64,000 bases of DNA from Rossellomorea aquimaris (GCA_020524245.1 JAIVLN010000004.1:248001-312000); one strand, 5' to 3'. Counted from the first letter of the stretch, positions 45,336-55,580 are shown. Numbers and translations: made by a program. The notes: generated from the sequence alone by a model not told the origin.

Positions 45336-45833
45336 CTACTGTGGTTCTGCTTGACCTAAGTATAGTTTGCCGTCTTTTACCTCTTTCTTATAAACATCAA
45401 GCGGCGCAAGCGGCGGTGTGCCTGGTACATTCTCTCCATCTTTCTTATAGCGTCCTGCATGACAAGGACAGAAGAACTGGTTTGGATAAGCAGGGCTTGT
45501 CCCCCAGTCTACTGTACAGCCAAGGTGCTTACAGATTGGAGACAATGCTACGATATCACCGTTCTCTTCTTTGAACACCCAAGCAGCTTGTGTGACTTCA
45601 GATTCATACCAGCCATCTTTTTGTTTTACTTTGAATGTGAATCTCTGTGGTTCTTTTGTTAGTTTACTCTCTTCGACAACAGCTACCATATCTTGACCGG
45701 CACCTTCTTTTAAGACAGGGTCGATCGCAAATCGTACCATCGGTAAGAGCATGCCTGCAGCCATGAATCCACCGACACCTGTTAAGGTATAATTCAAAAA
45801 TTGTCGTCTGGAGACTTCATCTTTATTGGCCAT
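45336..45833 (-). CDS. qcrA: Menaquinol-cytochrome c reductase Rieske iron-sulfur subunit
   Basis: A 165-residue protein with a twin-Arg-like N terminus (SRRQFLNYTLTGVGGFMAAG), which serves as membrane anchor and Tat signal, and a Rieske domain with CKHLGC and CPCHAGRY, which provide two Cys and two His for the 2Fe-2S cluster. It is the first gene of qcrABC. AGGGGGGA precedes the ATG. Confidence 0.96.
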   Translation of the reverse strand: MANKDEVSRRQFLNYTLTGVGGFMAAGMLLPMVRFAIDPVLKEGAGQDMVAVVEESKLTKEPQRFTFKVKQKDGWYESEVTQAAWVFKEENGDIVALSPICKHLGCTVDWGTSPAYPNQFFCPCHAGRYKKDGENVPGTPPLAPLDVYKKEVKDGKLYLGQAEPQ

Positions 45834-45966
45834 TGGTTTCCCCCCTTACGCAGTAGACTAAGTCCAACCGGACATTTTCTTATATTACACATATATTACT
45901 AGGACATTAACATGATAGCGTAACTTACAAGCATCGTCAATAATATCATTGTCCAATTCAATCAAT

Positions 45967-46440
45967 CTATTCGTTCGAAAATGTGTTTTGCCACTTTTTT
46001 GTGACAATTTGAAGAATATGCTTGACTTGCTCAGAAACAATCTCTCTTTGATAGTCTTCGTCCATATGTTCAAGAGGGACAGGAGGAATATTGATGATCT
46101 GCTCTTGAAGATCTGAATCCGCACCGCTCCACCTAGCATCTGATGTGATGAAAACCGTAAATGGCATGTCCCCTTGACGGAGTTCATCAGATAATGTACC
46201 GATCCGATTTAGAACATCTTCCTCTTTTTCGCTTTCCAAATATGTAACAGGCGGAAACAAGACGACACGACCTTTCAGTTGACGCTCAAGCTCATCTGAA
46301 ATCAGTTTTGGGAATTCTCCTTTCAAAACCACTTGTTTCTTCTGAGAACCCCAGGAAACCGGAATCAGAGGAACTATCGCAGTATCGACATACTCGGCTG
46401 CCTGGTGATATAAGTCTATATCTTTCGTTCGCCATTTCAT
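45967..46440 (-). CDS. ypiF: YpiF family protein (DUF2487)
   Basis: A soluble protein of about 157 residues: MKWRTKDIDLYHQAAEYVDT at the N terminus, then IVPLIPVSWGSQKKQVVLKG and RVVLFPPVTYLES. The role is unknown. The frame is open to 46503, but the family starts at MKW, and GGATGTGA, one base from an ideal binding site, lies 8 bases upstream of the ATG at 46440. It sits between ypiB and qcrA, as in B. subtilis. Confidence 0.8.
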   Translation of the reverse strand: MKWRTKDIDLYHQAAEYVDTAIVPLIPVSWGSQKKQVVLKGEFPKLISDELERQLKGRVVLFPPVTYLESEKEEDVLNRIGTLSDELRQGDMPFTVFITSDARWSGADSDLQEQIINIPPVPLEHMDEDYQREIVSEQVKHILQIVTKKWQNTFSNE

Positions 46441-46606
46441 TCTATCGTTCACATCCAATCCATTCATTCTAATCCACAGTTTATCACTAGTCAGGTTGTT
46501 CATAAAGCTATATCTCTCAGATATATGATCAATAAAAAAATGTGCAATGCTCAGCTTTTTGGCGTAATTTGAGCCATAGGTGCACTTATCCTTACTTATG
46601 TATCAA

Positions 46607-46665
46607 ACAAAAATGTCTGCCCAGTTTCACCCATCACCTTTGTGACGTTTGAAACGGACAGACAT
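46607..46665 (-). terminator. ypiB terminator
   Basis: On the minus strand ATGTCTGTCCGTTTC pairs with GAAACTGGGCAGACAT (a few mismatches, long loop) and is followed by TTTTTG. Confidence 0.65.
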
Positions 46666-46716
46666 CTAATCCACTTACTCAGGCATATAAACGTATATAC
46701 ATGGATTTTTTTCATT

Positions 46717-47253
46717 TCAAAGTTTATTGTATTCTTTGCTCAACCGTTCGAAGCTTTCAAAATCCTTACGGTCCAGCGCTTCATCGATCTGAGTTTGTAG
46801 TGACTTTTTCCTGAAATGACTGAACGATTGATCAAGGATCATCTCAGCCCACAAGCCATACTTCTTATCAGGTACCATGTTCTCCGGAATATGTGGATTT
46901 TCTTCTAAAACGGCTGCATATTGCGGTGTACGGTATGCGCCTTTGAACTTCAATTCGATGTAAACGTCTTCGTCCTGATTCAGACGGATATCGTGAAAGG
47001 ATTTTTCAGCATCCGTCGTCAATATATTTTGCTTATAGAATCTGAAAGGTACACCATCTACACAATTGGTAGACATGATGATTGCCTTTGGACAGTATTC
47101 TGCATTTTCAACAAAATGAACGTTTTCCATCAACGCCTCATCACTAACCAAGTAGTTGAGCAACCATACACATTCGCGTTTTTTTAATTGGTAGTGGTTC
47201 AAGAACCATTTAAGAAAATCTTTTTTCTCTAAGACTGTTACGGTGCTGCCCAT
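46717..47253 (-). CDS. ypiB: YpiB family protein (UPF0302)
   Basis: A 178-residue soluble protein matching UPF0302: [20 protein letters not shown] (about 15-34), then [19 protein letters not shown] and a C-terminal helical part with [20 protein letters not shown]. The function is unknown. The ATG at 47253 has GGAGGGA upstream; the longer frame does not. Order ypiA-ypiB-ypiF is as in B. subtilis. Confidence 0.88.
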   Translation of the reverse strand: MGSTVTVLEKKDFLKWFLNHYQLKKRECVWLLNYLVSDEALMENVHFVENAEYCPKAIIMSTNCVDGVPFRFYKQNILTTDAEKSFHDIRLNQDEDVYIELKFKGAYRTPQYAAVLEENPHIPENMVPDKKYGLWAEMILDQSFSHFRKKSLQTQIDEALDRKDFESFERLSKEYNKL

Positions 47254-47427
47254 TGCAATCCCTCCATCATTCACGTGTCGTTCGAGATCTTACAATATCC
47301 TACAGCCAAATAATAATCCAAAGCTGGTTGATAATTACTTACTATGTTCGATATGCTATCATCCAATTCCTTCTTAATCGGAAATTTTTTAGAATCGTTG
47401 ATCATTGTCTGTAACGAACGTAAGTAT

Positions 47428-48690
47428 TTATCTATCCTCAAGCCTTATAATCTCTTCTTCAAGATGCAGACGTTCCGGGTCACGATCCAACGCTTTTTGC
47501 AACAGCTGTTTTGCTTTGTCCCTTTGCCCGATCTCAATCATATACCAACCAAAGTCTTCAAGAAATTCTGCTTGGTCCTCTAATTCATTATATGCGTTTT
47601 CGTAACGTTTTAATGCGTCTTCATCTTCCTCAAGCTCACGGTAGGCCATCGCGGTCTTCCAATGCGCATCCGGTGAAAGGTCTCCATATCTTTCAGCTTC
47701 AATTGCTAGATCGATTACATATTCGTGTTGTTCATGTGCAATGTACTGATCCATCAGCAAAGAGGTGGCTTTCATATTGGCTGGGTCAAGGCTTAAAGCG
47801 TGTTTTAGAAGCTCAATCGCTTTTTCTTCATCTTTCAAACGTAATGCAAGTTGACCAGCCTGAAGGTACAGTTCTTCATTGAATTCATCCAAACGCATTC
47901 CCTCAAGGTAAACATCCATCGCTTCCTGAAGTGCTCCCTCTTCTTCATATGCATGTGCAAGGACCGGATATAACGTCGTATATTGAGGGTCAAGCTCTTT
48001 TAAATGATTCAAAGCTTGAATCGTTTTTTGATTTTCACCGATACGGTCAGCTGTCAACGCAAAACCGAACCAGTCATCCGGGTTCGAATCATCCTTCAAA
48101 CCATTTTCATAATGAGTGATTGCCTCTTCAAATTTACCAGAACCACTCAAAGCCTCTGCTAATCGTAATGATGTTGAGGTTTGGTTGAAGGTGTCGTATC
48201 CGGACTTGAGCAATTCTTCATAGTACACGATGCTGCGGTTGAAATTCCCCTGATGGAGGTAAAACTCCCCTAAACCAAAGGTGATCACAGGTTCATTCGG
48301 AGCTTCACGCTTGGCAGTCAAGAGTTTCTGTTCAGCGACCTCGATCAATCCTTGCCGTTCATAAAGGTCCGCTGCAAGGAGTAGAGATTCCAAGTACTGG
48401 TCTGCTCCAGGCTCAACGGACGCGAGAAGATGCAACGCCTCCTCCTCCCGTTCCAGTTCCATGTAAAGTTCAGCTCCGAATAACTTCAGTTCATCAACAT
48501 CCGGGTGGAACGCCATGAGTTCTTCCGTAACATCGATCGATTCCTCAATGAATCCAAGTTCGTTGTAAATTTGAGCGATTTCAAGCAGTGTATCATGATC
48601 GCTTGATTCTCTTAGGCCTTTTAATAATTTCAGCCCTTCTTCTATTTCTCCACGGTCGATTTTCTCAATTGCATTTTCCACACTCGACAT
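47428..48690 (-). CDS. ypiA: Tetratricopeptide repeat protein YpiA
   Basis: A 420-residue protein made almost wholly of TPR-like helical repeats, such as EIAQIYNELGFIEESIDVTE, FGLGEFYLHQGNFNRSIVYY and ALTADRIGENQKTIQALNHL. It is very acidic and has no catalytic domain, so it probably acts as a protein-binding scaffold. By position it is YpiA. It lies 19 bases downstream of the amidohydrolase-like gene and is probably co-transcribed with it. Confidence 0.88.
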   Translation of the reverse strand: MSSVENAIEKIDRGEIEEGLKLLKGLRESSDHDTLLEIAQIYNELGFIEESIDVTEELMAFHPDVDELKLFGAELYMELEREEEALHLLASVEPGADQYLESLLLAADLYERQGLIEVAEQKLLTAKREAPNEPVITFGLGEFYLHQGNFNRSIVYYEELLKSGYDTFNQTSTSLRLAEALSGSGKFEEAITHYENGLKDDSNPDDWFGFALTADRIGENQKTIQALNHLKELDPQYTTLYPVLAHAYEEEGALQEAMDVYLEGMRLDEFNEELYLQAGQLALRLKDEEKAIELLKHALSLDPANMKATSLLMDQYIAHEQHEYVIDLAIEAERYGDLSPDAHWKTAMAYRELEEDEDALKRYENAYNELEDQAEFLEDFGWYMIEIGQRDKAKQLLQKALDRDPERLHLEEEIIRLEDR

Positions 48691-48709
48691 TGATGTACAT
48701 CCTTTCTTC

Positions 48710-49621
48710 CTATAACAAATCGTTGGACATCACTCGAAAGATCCCAGGGCGGATGATCCGCATTTCTTTTCCATTCCCTTGTTTCAATCGAATGTCATCT
48801 TTAACTTTGATTATGTTTCCGTTTTGTACGACGATAACTGGATTTTTACCTTTATCATACTCGACTCTCTCTTCCCCATCAACCGATACGTTTCGCTCGT
48901 AGACGAGATAATCGACATCACACCCTGTCACCCAAGATCCTTTTTTAGGATAGAGACCAAGACATTGCAATTGATGCTTATTCAGCCTTTGTTGGTCCTG
49001 ATTCGGAAAGTCGTCTATCGTAACGATCGATTTATCTTTGCAGATTCGTACCCATTTTTCTTTCAACTGCATCAGACGCTTTTCATGTAATGGAATTTGA
49101 GACCAATCCGCAATGATTGGAACGGTATATGGGAAATTCACATTACGTACCCATTCCCAGATCACGGTATCCAAATCTTCTTCTTGTTCAACCATGGCGT
49201 TGATGAATGGAATCTTCGCTTTTTGACAAGTACGAATCAAGGCCGGGGATATCCTGTTCATCGGTAACTGGACCCCGATTGCGTAATCGAAAGGCAGAGC
49301 ATTCAATTTTGTTCGGGTTTCAGATATCCGTTGTTCGAACTCTTTCGGATAAGTGAGAGATAGAGACGTTACGACTGATGTGCATCCCATCATGACCAAT
49401 TGTCCACAATGATCTTTCAAAGAAACATCATCCATGCCATTTAATGAAAAGTCTCGGAATACATAACCGGGGATGACGTCAAAGCCAGCCGAACTGACTG
49501 TAAAACACTTCATCCGTAAAGGTCTTTCAGATACATAACGAACGACATTGTCTTTGACATAAACATGCTTTTGCTTTGGATTCCGGTCTGTGGTCCAAAC
49601 ATTCTCTAATATATATTCCAT
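48710..49621 (-). CDS. Amidohydrolase-like protein lacking the metal site, unknown function
   Basis: A 303-residue soluble protein that I cannot assign firmly. The first 60 residues look like the beta-sandwich entry of the amidohydrolase superfamily (ILENVWTTDRN, HVYVKDNVVRYV, then FDVIPGYVFRDFSL at 47-60). The usual V-x-P-G-x-I-D-x-H-x-H step has no His here. Later parts (VPIIADWSQIPLHEKRL, RIIRPGIFRVMSNDLL) could be the remaining barrel and the closing strands. It may be a pseudo-enzyme. AGAGGGGGA precedes the ATG. It lies between aroA and ypiA, where B. subtilis has no extra gene as far as I recall. Confidence 0.6.
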   Translation of the reverse strand: MEYILENVWTTDRNPKQKHVYVKDNVVRYVSERPLRMKCFTVSSAGFDVIPGYVFRDFSLNGMDDVSLKDHCGQLVMMGCTSVVTSLSLTYPKEFEQRISETRTKLNALPFDYAIGVQLPMNRISPALIRTCQKAKIPFINAMVEQEEDLDTVIWEWVRNVNFPYTVPIIADWSQIPLHEKRLMQLKEKWVRICKDKSIVTIDDFPNQDQQRLNKHQLQCLGLYPKKGSWVTGCDVDYLVYERNVSVDGEERVEYDKGKNPVIVVQNGNIIKVKDDIRLKQGNGKEMRIIRPGIFRVMSNDLL

Positions 49622-49746
49622 TGACCTGTCCCCCTCTTATAAACACTGGTGTTATAGACAGGCTATGAATAAAAGAGAATTTTCAGAACAGTTGGTTGGA
49701 CAAACAGAGTCATTTTGTGCTTAGTGTATTGAATCCTATCGTAAAA

Positions 49747-49791
49747 CAAAAAAAGACCCAGACAACGATGTAGAGACTACATGTCGCCCGG
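49747..49791 (-). terminator. aroA terminator
   Basis: On the minus strand CCC.GGCGAC.TGTAG pairs with CTACA..GT.GTC.GGG and is followed by TTTTTTTG. The rest of the 282-base gap before the next gene holds only a small ATATAT-rich hairpin at about 49801-49816. Confidence 0.65.
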
Positions 49792-49903
49792 GATCAATTG
49801 TCCATATATATATGGATAGGAGTGGAGAGAAACCATACTAACATCATTATAACAAGCTCGTTTAAAAAATCAATATATTTTTTGAAAATTTATATAATTG
49901 TTT

Positions 49904-51193
49904 TTATTCTGATAAAGTATCTAGATCGCTTAAGAAATTCGGGTAAGAAACTCCGATAGCTGAAATGTTTCGGACCGTTATTGGAGTTTCACTGATACAC
50001 GAAGCGACAGCCAGCATCATCCCAATTCGATGGTCGCCTAGACTATCTGCGTTACCACCTTTAACTCTCTGTTTACCATGGATGATCATTCCATCTTCTG
50101 TCGGCTCAATGTCTATTCCAATGTTCTTCAATTGATCAGCGACTGCTGCAATCCGATCGGTTTCTTTATACCTGAGTTCAGAAGCATCCTTAATGGTCGT
50201 GATACCGTTTGCCTGGCTAGCCAGAAGGGCGATGACCGGAATTTCATCAATCAGCCGCGGAATCATTTCACCATTGATTTCTGTTCCTCGTAATTCAGAG
50301 TAAGACACATCAATATCTCCGATCGGCTCTTCGTTGATATTCTGCTCATTAGATATGGAATAAGCAGCTCCCATTTTTTTAAAAACATCCAAAATCCCTG
50401 TGCGGGTCGGATTCAGTCCGACTTTCTCTAAACGGATCGAGCTCCCCGGTGTTATTGCAGCAGCAACCAGGAAAAATGCAGCAGATGAAATATCTGAAGG
50501 GACCTGGATGTCTGTTCCTTTCAATTTTTGCCCGCCTTTAATTTGTACAGACGTGCCTTCACGTTTCACTTCGACCCCGAATGACTTCAGCATCCGTTCT
50601 GTATGGTCCCTTGATACGAATGGTTCCGTTACCGTTGTTTTCCCATCGCTATTCAAACCGCACAATAACAAAGCCGATTTTACCTGGGCACTTGCAATCG
50701 GGCTTTCATACCGAATGCCTTTCGTCTGCCCACCTTTAATGGAAATCGGAGCAAGACGTCCATCTTCTCGCCCCTGAATATCCGCGCCCATTTGCCGAAG
50801 TGGATCCACGACCCTGCTCATCGGACGCTTATGGATGGAAGCGTCACCGACCAATACCGAATAAATCGGTGTACCTGCCAAAATACCAGTCATCAGCCTA
50901 ATCGTCGTACCAGAATTTCCAACATCTAATACGTGTTCAGGTTCTTTCAGCCCGCCACTACCGACACCTTCAATGTGCAACTCTGAACCGAACTGTTCGA
51001 TTTTAACTCCTAACTGTTCCATGCAACGCATTGTACTCCGACAATCAGCACTGTCAAGAAAGTCCCGGGCAACCGTTTTACCTTCAGCCAATCCTCCAAA
51101 CATGATAGCCCGATGAGTGACTGATTTATCCCCTGGGACTTTTAAAGACCCTTGCAAGCCTTTTTCACGTTTATTTAAAATAAGCTCCTCCAT
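49904..51193 (-). CDS. aroA: 3-phosphoshikimate 1-carboxyvinyltransferase (EPSP synthase)
   Basis: Sixth step of the shikimate pathway. Motifs are LKVPGDKSVTHRAIMFGGLA (about 17-36), DVGNSGTTIRLMTG and LRYKETDRIAAVADQLKNIG. At 429 residues it is the usual length. The ATG at 51193 has GGAGAGGTG upstream. In B. subtilis (where it is named aroE) tyrA precedes it; here hisC does, after a 63-base gap with a hairpin. Confidence 0.95.
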   Translation of the reverse strand: MEELILNKREKGLQGSLKVPGDKSVTHRAIMFGGLAEGKTVARDFLDSADCRSTMRCMEQLGVKIEQFGSELHIEGVGSGGLKEPEHVLDVGNSGTTIRLMTGILAGTPIYSVLVGDASIHKRPMSRVVDPLRQMGADIQGREDGRLAPISIKGGQTKGIRYESPIASAQVKSALLLCGLNSDGKTTVTEPFVSRDHTERMLKSFGVEVKREGTSVQIKGGQKLKGTDIQVPSDISSAAFFLVAAAITPGSSIRLEKVGLNPTRTGILDVFKKMGAAYSISNEQNINEEPIGDIDVSYSELRGTEINGEMIPRLIDEIPVIALLASQANGITTIKDASELRYKETDRIAAVADQLKNIGIDIEPTEDGMIIHGKQRVKGGNADSLGDHRIGMMLAVASCISETPITVRNISAIGVSYPNFLSDLDTLSE

Positions 51194-51219
51194 TGAAAAC
51201 ACCTCTCCTTATTGAAAGA

Positions 51220-51244
51220 GGTGACTCGGTTATATCGAGTCACC
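51220..51244 (-). terminator. Hairpin between hisC and aroA
   Basis: GGTGACTCG and CGAGTCACC form a perfect 9-bp stem at the point where tyrA would be expected. The minus-strand tail (TCTTTC) is only mildly U-rich, so it may reduce rather than stop read-through. Confidence 0.45.
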
Positions 51245-51256
51245 CTTTTGATATGA

Positions 51257-52390
51257 TCATGAATCGATGATTGTCGTCTCTTGATCGGAATTGATTCCTA
51301 TTTGCTCCAACCATTCCGACAGACATTTGATAATGCCTTCATTTTGCTCCTTACTTCCGACTGTAATCCGAACACATGTAGGGAAGCCTAATGCATTACC
51401 TGAACGGACGATATACCCTTTTCTCAACAAGAAGTCGAATACTTCATCCCCTTGCAAGGTTTTGAAGTCAATCAAAATGAAGTTCGCTTGTGAAGGATAA
51501 TAGTCTAAGTGATATTTTGCACAAAATGCTTCGTACAAGGCCATACCCTCACGATTTTTCTTGCTGCATGATTCAATAAAATTCAAGTGCTCCAACGCAG
51601 TGATTGCAGCCCTTTGAGCCACTCTTGAAGTGTTGAAAGGTTCACGAACCGGATCTACCACTTTCATCAGATCCTCGTGAGCCACCCCATAACCAATACG
51701 TAAAGAAGCTAATCCGAATGCTTTGGAGAAAGTTCTGGTGACCACTAGATTCGGATACTGACGTTGAAGTGAGATCGTATCCGGATAATCGTCTGCAACG
51801 ACATACTCTTTGTACGCTTCATCCACGGCAACAATAATGTGATCCGGCACTTGTTTCATAAAAGAAATGAGTTCTTCGTCTGTAATGTAGGACCCAGTAG
51901 GATTATTGGGAGTACACAACCAAATGATTCGTGTGTTTTCATCGATTGCATGAAGCATCTTCTCCAAGTCATGCTTCCCATTTTCCATTAAGGGTACCTC
52001 AATGATTTCGGCACCTTCAATGACAGAGTTGTGTTTATACTGAGGGAAAGTCGGTGTCGCCATGATGGTATTGGTCTCAGGTGTTAGATACGTCCTGCAG
52101 AACATTTCAATCACTTCGTCCGATCCATTGCCGAAAAGAATCTGCTCGGGCTTTACTTGTAAATGTTGCGCGAGCTTCATCCTGATTTCAGCTGCATAAC
52201 CGTCCGGATAGATAGAAACCCGGTCCAATTCATCCATGACCGCTTCTTTCACAGCTGGCGCACATCCGAATGGGTTTTCATTGGACGCAAGCTTCGTGAC
52301 CGTTGTCAGACCGAGCTCACGCTTCACTTCTTCGATCGGTTTTCCTGGCTTGTAAGCTTTCAACGATAAAACTTGATCTTTCGCCTTCAT
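51257..52390 (-). CDS. hisC: Histidinol-phosphate / aromatic aminotransferase
   Basis: PLP-dependent class I/II aminotransferase of 377 residues. The PLP Lys is in TRTFSKAFGLASLRIGY (about 216-232); other marks are LASNENPFGC, FGNGSDEVIEMFCR and WLCTPNNPTGSYI. In B. subtilis the hisC of this locus serves both histidine and tyrosine/phenylalanine synthesis. It lies directly next to aroB (36 bases), with no aroH or trp genes between. AAGAGGTG precedes the start. Confidence 0.93.
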   Translation of the reverse strand: MKAKDQVLSLKAYKPGKPIEEVKRELGLTTVTKLASNENPFGCAPAVKEAVMDELDRVSIYPDGYAAEIRMKLAQHLQVKPEQILFGNGSDEVIEMFCRTYLTPETNTIMATPTFPQYKHNSVIEGAEIIEVPLMENGKHDLEKMLHAIDENTRIIWLCTPNNPTGSYITDEELISFMKQVPDHIIVAVDEAYKEYVVADDYPDTISLQRQYPNLVVTRTFSKAFGLASLRIGYGVAHEDLMKVVDPVREPFNTSRVAQRAAITALEHLNFIESCSKKNREGMALYEAFCAKYHLDYYPSQANFILIDFKTLQGDEVFDFLLRKGYIVRSGNALGFPTCVRITVGSKEQNEGIIKCLSEWLEQIGINSDQETTIIDS

Positions 52391-52426
52391 ATATACACCT
52401 CTTCTTAATGGGATATCTTGAGTCTT

Positions 52427-53539
52427 CTATTTCTCAGTAAGCTGATCAGCAGCGATTTGCTTCAACCATGTCCGATAGGAGGCTAATTCAGCTGTCAGAA
52501 TACTGTCCTCTACACTTTGGAGGATAACATCGCCGCAGTCTTTCAATAGCACCATTCGGATTTTGTTTTCCTTCGATTTCTTGTCTTTCTTCATCGTTTC
52601 GAGCAGCAGTCCACCTTTATTTAGAGTGGCATGCCAATCAGAATAACCTAGCTGATGGACCCAGGTGAAGAATCCTTCAGGAAAGACTTTTGTTTTGAAA
52701 TGATCCTCACTTAATTTCATGGCAAAGATCATACCAATCATAACCGCTTCACCATGAGTGATTGATTGGTATCTGCTTTCTGCTTCAATCGCATGTCCGA
52801 GAGTATGCCCGAAATTCAAGTAGGTACGGATACCTGCTTCTCTTTCGTCCTGACCCACGATTTCAGCTTTAATGCTGATCGCTTTCTTGACGATCTCAGG
52901 TAATATCTTATCTTCAATCGGAAGTGAACGGACATTTTTTTCTAAATAGTCGTAAAAAGCAGGGTCTCGAATTAAAGCGAGCTTCACAATTTCAGCAAAG
53001 CCGGATCTCCATTCTTTTTTAGGTAAAGTCTTAAGGAAGTCCATGTCATACAAGACGGCTTCTGGCTGATGGAATGCCCCGATCAAATTCTTTCCTGAAG
53101 TATGGTTGATGCCGACTTTTCCACCAACACTGCTGTCATGCGCAAGAAGAGTGGTCGGGACCTGTATGAACCGAATGCCTCTCAAATATGTAGATGCTAT
53201 GAAACCAGCAAGGTCTCCGACTACACCACCTCCTAAAGCGATAATACAAGCTTGTCGGTCGAGTTGGCATCGAAGGGCATACGTGATCCCCTTTTCATAT
53301 TCACGGATTGACTTACTCGTCTCACCAGCAGGAATGACCCATTCGTTCACCTGGTAACCACTTAATTTTGATTTGACCTCATTGAGGTACAGAGGAGCAA
53401 CATTGCTGTCGGAAATAATCAAAATCCGACTGCAATCTTGTACTCTCTCTTCCAAAACCTGTGACAATCGATCGATGACACCATCACCAATGATGACAGG
53501 ATATGATTTTGTCTCCGTTTCCACTTGAATCTGTTTCAC
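52427..53539 (-). CDS. aroB: 3-dehydroquinate synthase
   Basis: NAD- and metal-dependent second step of the shikimate pathway. Motifs are ALGGGVVGDLAGFIASTYLR (about 104-123), VPTTLLAHDSSVGGKVGINH (about 132-151), and the metal ligands in NFGHTLGHAIE with KHGEAV-like THGEAV. The start is a GTG, with AAAGGGG upstream (370 residues); upstream frames run into aroC. Only one base separates it from the aroC stop. Confidence 0.94.
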   Translation of the reverse strand: MKQIQVETETKSYPVIIGDGVIDRLSQVLEERVQDCSRILIISDSNVAPLYLNEVKSKLSGYQVNEWVIPAGETSKSIREYEKGITYALRCQLDRQACIIALGGGVVGDLAGFIASTYLRGIRFIQVPTTLLAHDSSVGGKVGINHTSGKNLIGAFHQPEAVLYDMDFLKTLPKKEWRSGFAEIVKLALIRDPAFYDYLEKNVRSLPIEDKILPEIVKKAISIKAEIVGQDEREAGIRTYLNFGHTLGHAIEAESRYQSITHGEAVMIGMIFAMKLSEDHFKTKVFPEGFFTWVHQLGYSDWHATLNKGGLLLETMKKDKKSKENKIRMVLLKDCGDVILQSVEDSILTAELASYRTWLKQIAADQLTEK

Positions 53540-53540
53540 G

Positions 53541-54713
53541 TTAAAACCCCTTTGTATAGGAAACATATTCGTCAAAAACTCGTTTCATCCTGTCTATGGA
53601 CTCATTACCAAATTTTTCAGTGAAAGCGTTCGCGAGTTCCCAGGCAACGACCGCTTCTGCCACGACACTTGCGGAAGGCACCGCACAGCTGTCTGAACGC
53701 TCGATACTTGCGGCAAATGTCTCTTTTGAATCGATATCAACACTGTTCAAAGGCTTGTACAAAGTCGGGATCGGCTTCATGACTCCTCGTACGACAACCG
53801 GCATCCCATTGGTCATTCCACCTTCGAAACCACCTAAGTTGTTCGTTTTACGGTAATATCCCCTGTCTTCGTTCCAAAGGATTTCGTCATGTACTTCACT
53901 ACCCGGTCGTTGTGCAGCTTCAAAACCAATTCCGAATTCGACACCTTTAAAGGCATTGATGCTACAGATAGCTGCAGCGATTTTGGCATCGAGTTTGCGG
54001 TCATAGTGGACGTGACTGCCGAGTCCAATAGGTAGACCTTCCACGATCACCTCTACGATTCCACCGATGGAGTCCCCATTTTCCTTCGCATGATCGATCG
54101 CTTCCATCATCTTTTCACCTGCCACTTCATCAAAACATCGAACAGGCGATTCTTCCGTCACATCTTGAAGTTCTTTCAATGACTGGAAGGAAAAATCCGT
54201 CGCTTTCACGCTGCCTATCTCCCGGACGTGGCCTGCCACGGTAACACCAAATTCTGCGAGAAGTGATTTCGCTACTGCCCCGGTTGCTACGCGAATGGTC
54301 GTTTCACGTGCTGAAGAACGTTCGAGAATATTCCTCATATCTCTATGATTGTATTTGATTGCTCCGTTCAAATCAGCATGACCAGGACGAGGTTTTGTGA
54401 TGACCCTTTTCATGTTTTCTTGTTCTTCATCCGTTATTGGATCAGGTCCCATAATTTTCAGCCAATGTTTCCAGTCCTTATTTTCAACTGTCAAAGCAAT
54501 TGGGGCACCTGTCGTTTTCCCGTGACGGACACCTCCAGCGAATTGGACAGCATCGGATTCAATCTGCATGCGTCTTCCTCTGCCGTAACCCTTCTGACGC
54601 CTTTTCAAATCCTTGTCAATCATTTCTCTCTCCAGTTTCATGTTGGAGGGCATTCCTTCAATAATCGTTGTCAATTGCGGTCCATGAGATTCTCCTGCAG
54701 TTAAATAGCGCAT
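53541..54713 (-). CDS. aroC: Chorismate synthase
   Basis: FMN-dependent last step to chorismate (aroF in B. subtilis naming). It starts [20 protein letters not shown], a family hallmark, followed by [25 protein letters not shown] and AARPGSE-like [10 protein letters not shown]. The upstream extension of the open frame crosses into cheR and is not used; AAAGGA lies before the ATG at 54713. It is 390 residues long and first in the local aroC-aroB-hisC-aroA series. Confidence 0.96.
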   Translation of the reverse strand: MRYLTAGESHGPQLTTIIEGMPSNMKLEREMIDKDLKRRQKGYGRGRRMQIESDAVQFAGGVRHGKTTGAPIALTVENKDWKHWLKIMGPDPITDEEQENMKRVITKPRPGHADLNGAIKYNHRDMRNILERSSARETTIRVATGAVAKSLLAEFGVTVAGHVREIGSVKATDFSFQSLKELQDVTEESPVRCFDEVAGEKMMEAIDHAKENGDSIGGIVEVIVEGLPIGLGSHVHYDRKLDAKIAAAICSINAFKGVEFGIGFEAAQRPGSEVHDEILWNEDRGYYRKTNNLGGFEGGMTNGMPVVVRGVMKPIPTLYKPLNSVDIDSKETFAASIERSDSCAVPSASVVAEAVVAWELANAFTEKFGNESIDRMKRVFDEYVSYTKGF

Positions 54714-54738
54714 ATCCTGGTTCCTTTCTTCTACAAGG

Positions 54739-55512
54739 TTACTTCTTAACATAAAAGAAGGTAGCAACCGATTCAAGCCCAAATTGTTTCGGATTGAAAA
54801 TTTGTTCTGTACTTCCAACGAATAAAATCCCGCCAGGCCGCAGCGCTGCACTAAACTTTCTGTATAGCTCTGCTTTTGCATCTTCTGTGAAATAGATCAT
54901 CACATTTCGGCAGACGATCAGATCGAATTCAGGCTTGAATGGGTCTGCGAGCATATTATGTTTTGCAAATGTGATCTTTTCCTTCAATATATCTTCTACT
55001 TTATACCCAATCCCATCTTTCTCAAAATACTTTGACTTCATTTCTGATGGTACATCTTTCAAACTTCTCTCAAGATAATATCCTAATTTCGCTCGCTTCA
55101 ATGCAAGTTCATCGATATCTGTCGCCAAGATGGAGAAGTCCTTTAAATGTACAGCTTTACGTAAAAGCATCGCAAGAGTATATGGTTCTTCACCAGTAGA
55201 ACATGCTGCACTCCAAACATTCAAAGATTTCCGATCACTCATGAGCCTCGGAATCATTTCCTTTTCAAGCACTTCCCATCGGGTCGGGTTCCTGAAGAAT
55301 TCAGAAACGTTGATGGTCATCCGATCAAGGAATTCGTCAAGCAGTGTGTTATTGTCCTTCATTGCATCATAAAAATCCGAAAAGCTTTTGTATCCCTTTT
55401 TCTCCCTTAACGCAATCAATCTCCTTTTCATCTGTGCCTCTTTGTATAGAGATAGATCGATCCCTGTATGTTTTTTAATCTGATTTGAAAATGTCGCATA
55501 ATCCTGATCCAT
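54739..55512 (-). CDS. cheR: Chemotaxis protein methyltransferase CheR
   Basis: SAM-dependent enzyme that methylates glutamates of chemoreceptors. The N-terminal helical domain (about 1-70) is followed by the Rossmann domain with [18 protein letters not shown] (about 97-114), [14 protein letters not shown], and [17 protein letters not shown]. At 257 residues it is standard. The cheR-aroC linkage is the B. subtilis arrangement. The cell is therefore presumably motile, with the rest of the chemotaxis genes elsewhere. Confidence 0.94.
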   Translation of the reverse strand: MDQDYATFSNQIKKHTGIDLSLYKEAQMKRRLIALREKKGYKSFSDFYDAMKDNNTLLDEFLDRMTINVSEFFRNPTRWEVLEKEMIPRLMSDRKSLNVWSAACSTGEEPYTLAMLLRKAVHLKDFSILATDIDELALKRAKLGYYLERSLKDVPSEMKSKYFEKDGIGYKVEDILKEKITFAKHNMLADPFKPEFDLIVCRNVMIYFTEDAKAELYRKFSAALRPGGILFVGSTEQIFNPKQFGLESVATFFYVKK

Positions 55513-55580
55513 TCATTCTTCTCCTCTAACTGTTTTCTATTTATTATATCGACAAGGAAATTGTATTTTCCCACTTTTTG

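Noticed and set aside
51194-51256. Remnant of tyrA between hisC and aroA
   Set aside because: Only 63 bases, occupied by a hairpin and the ribosome binding site; no coding similarity.
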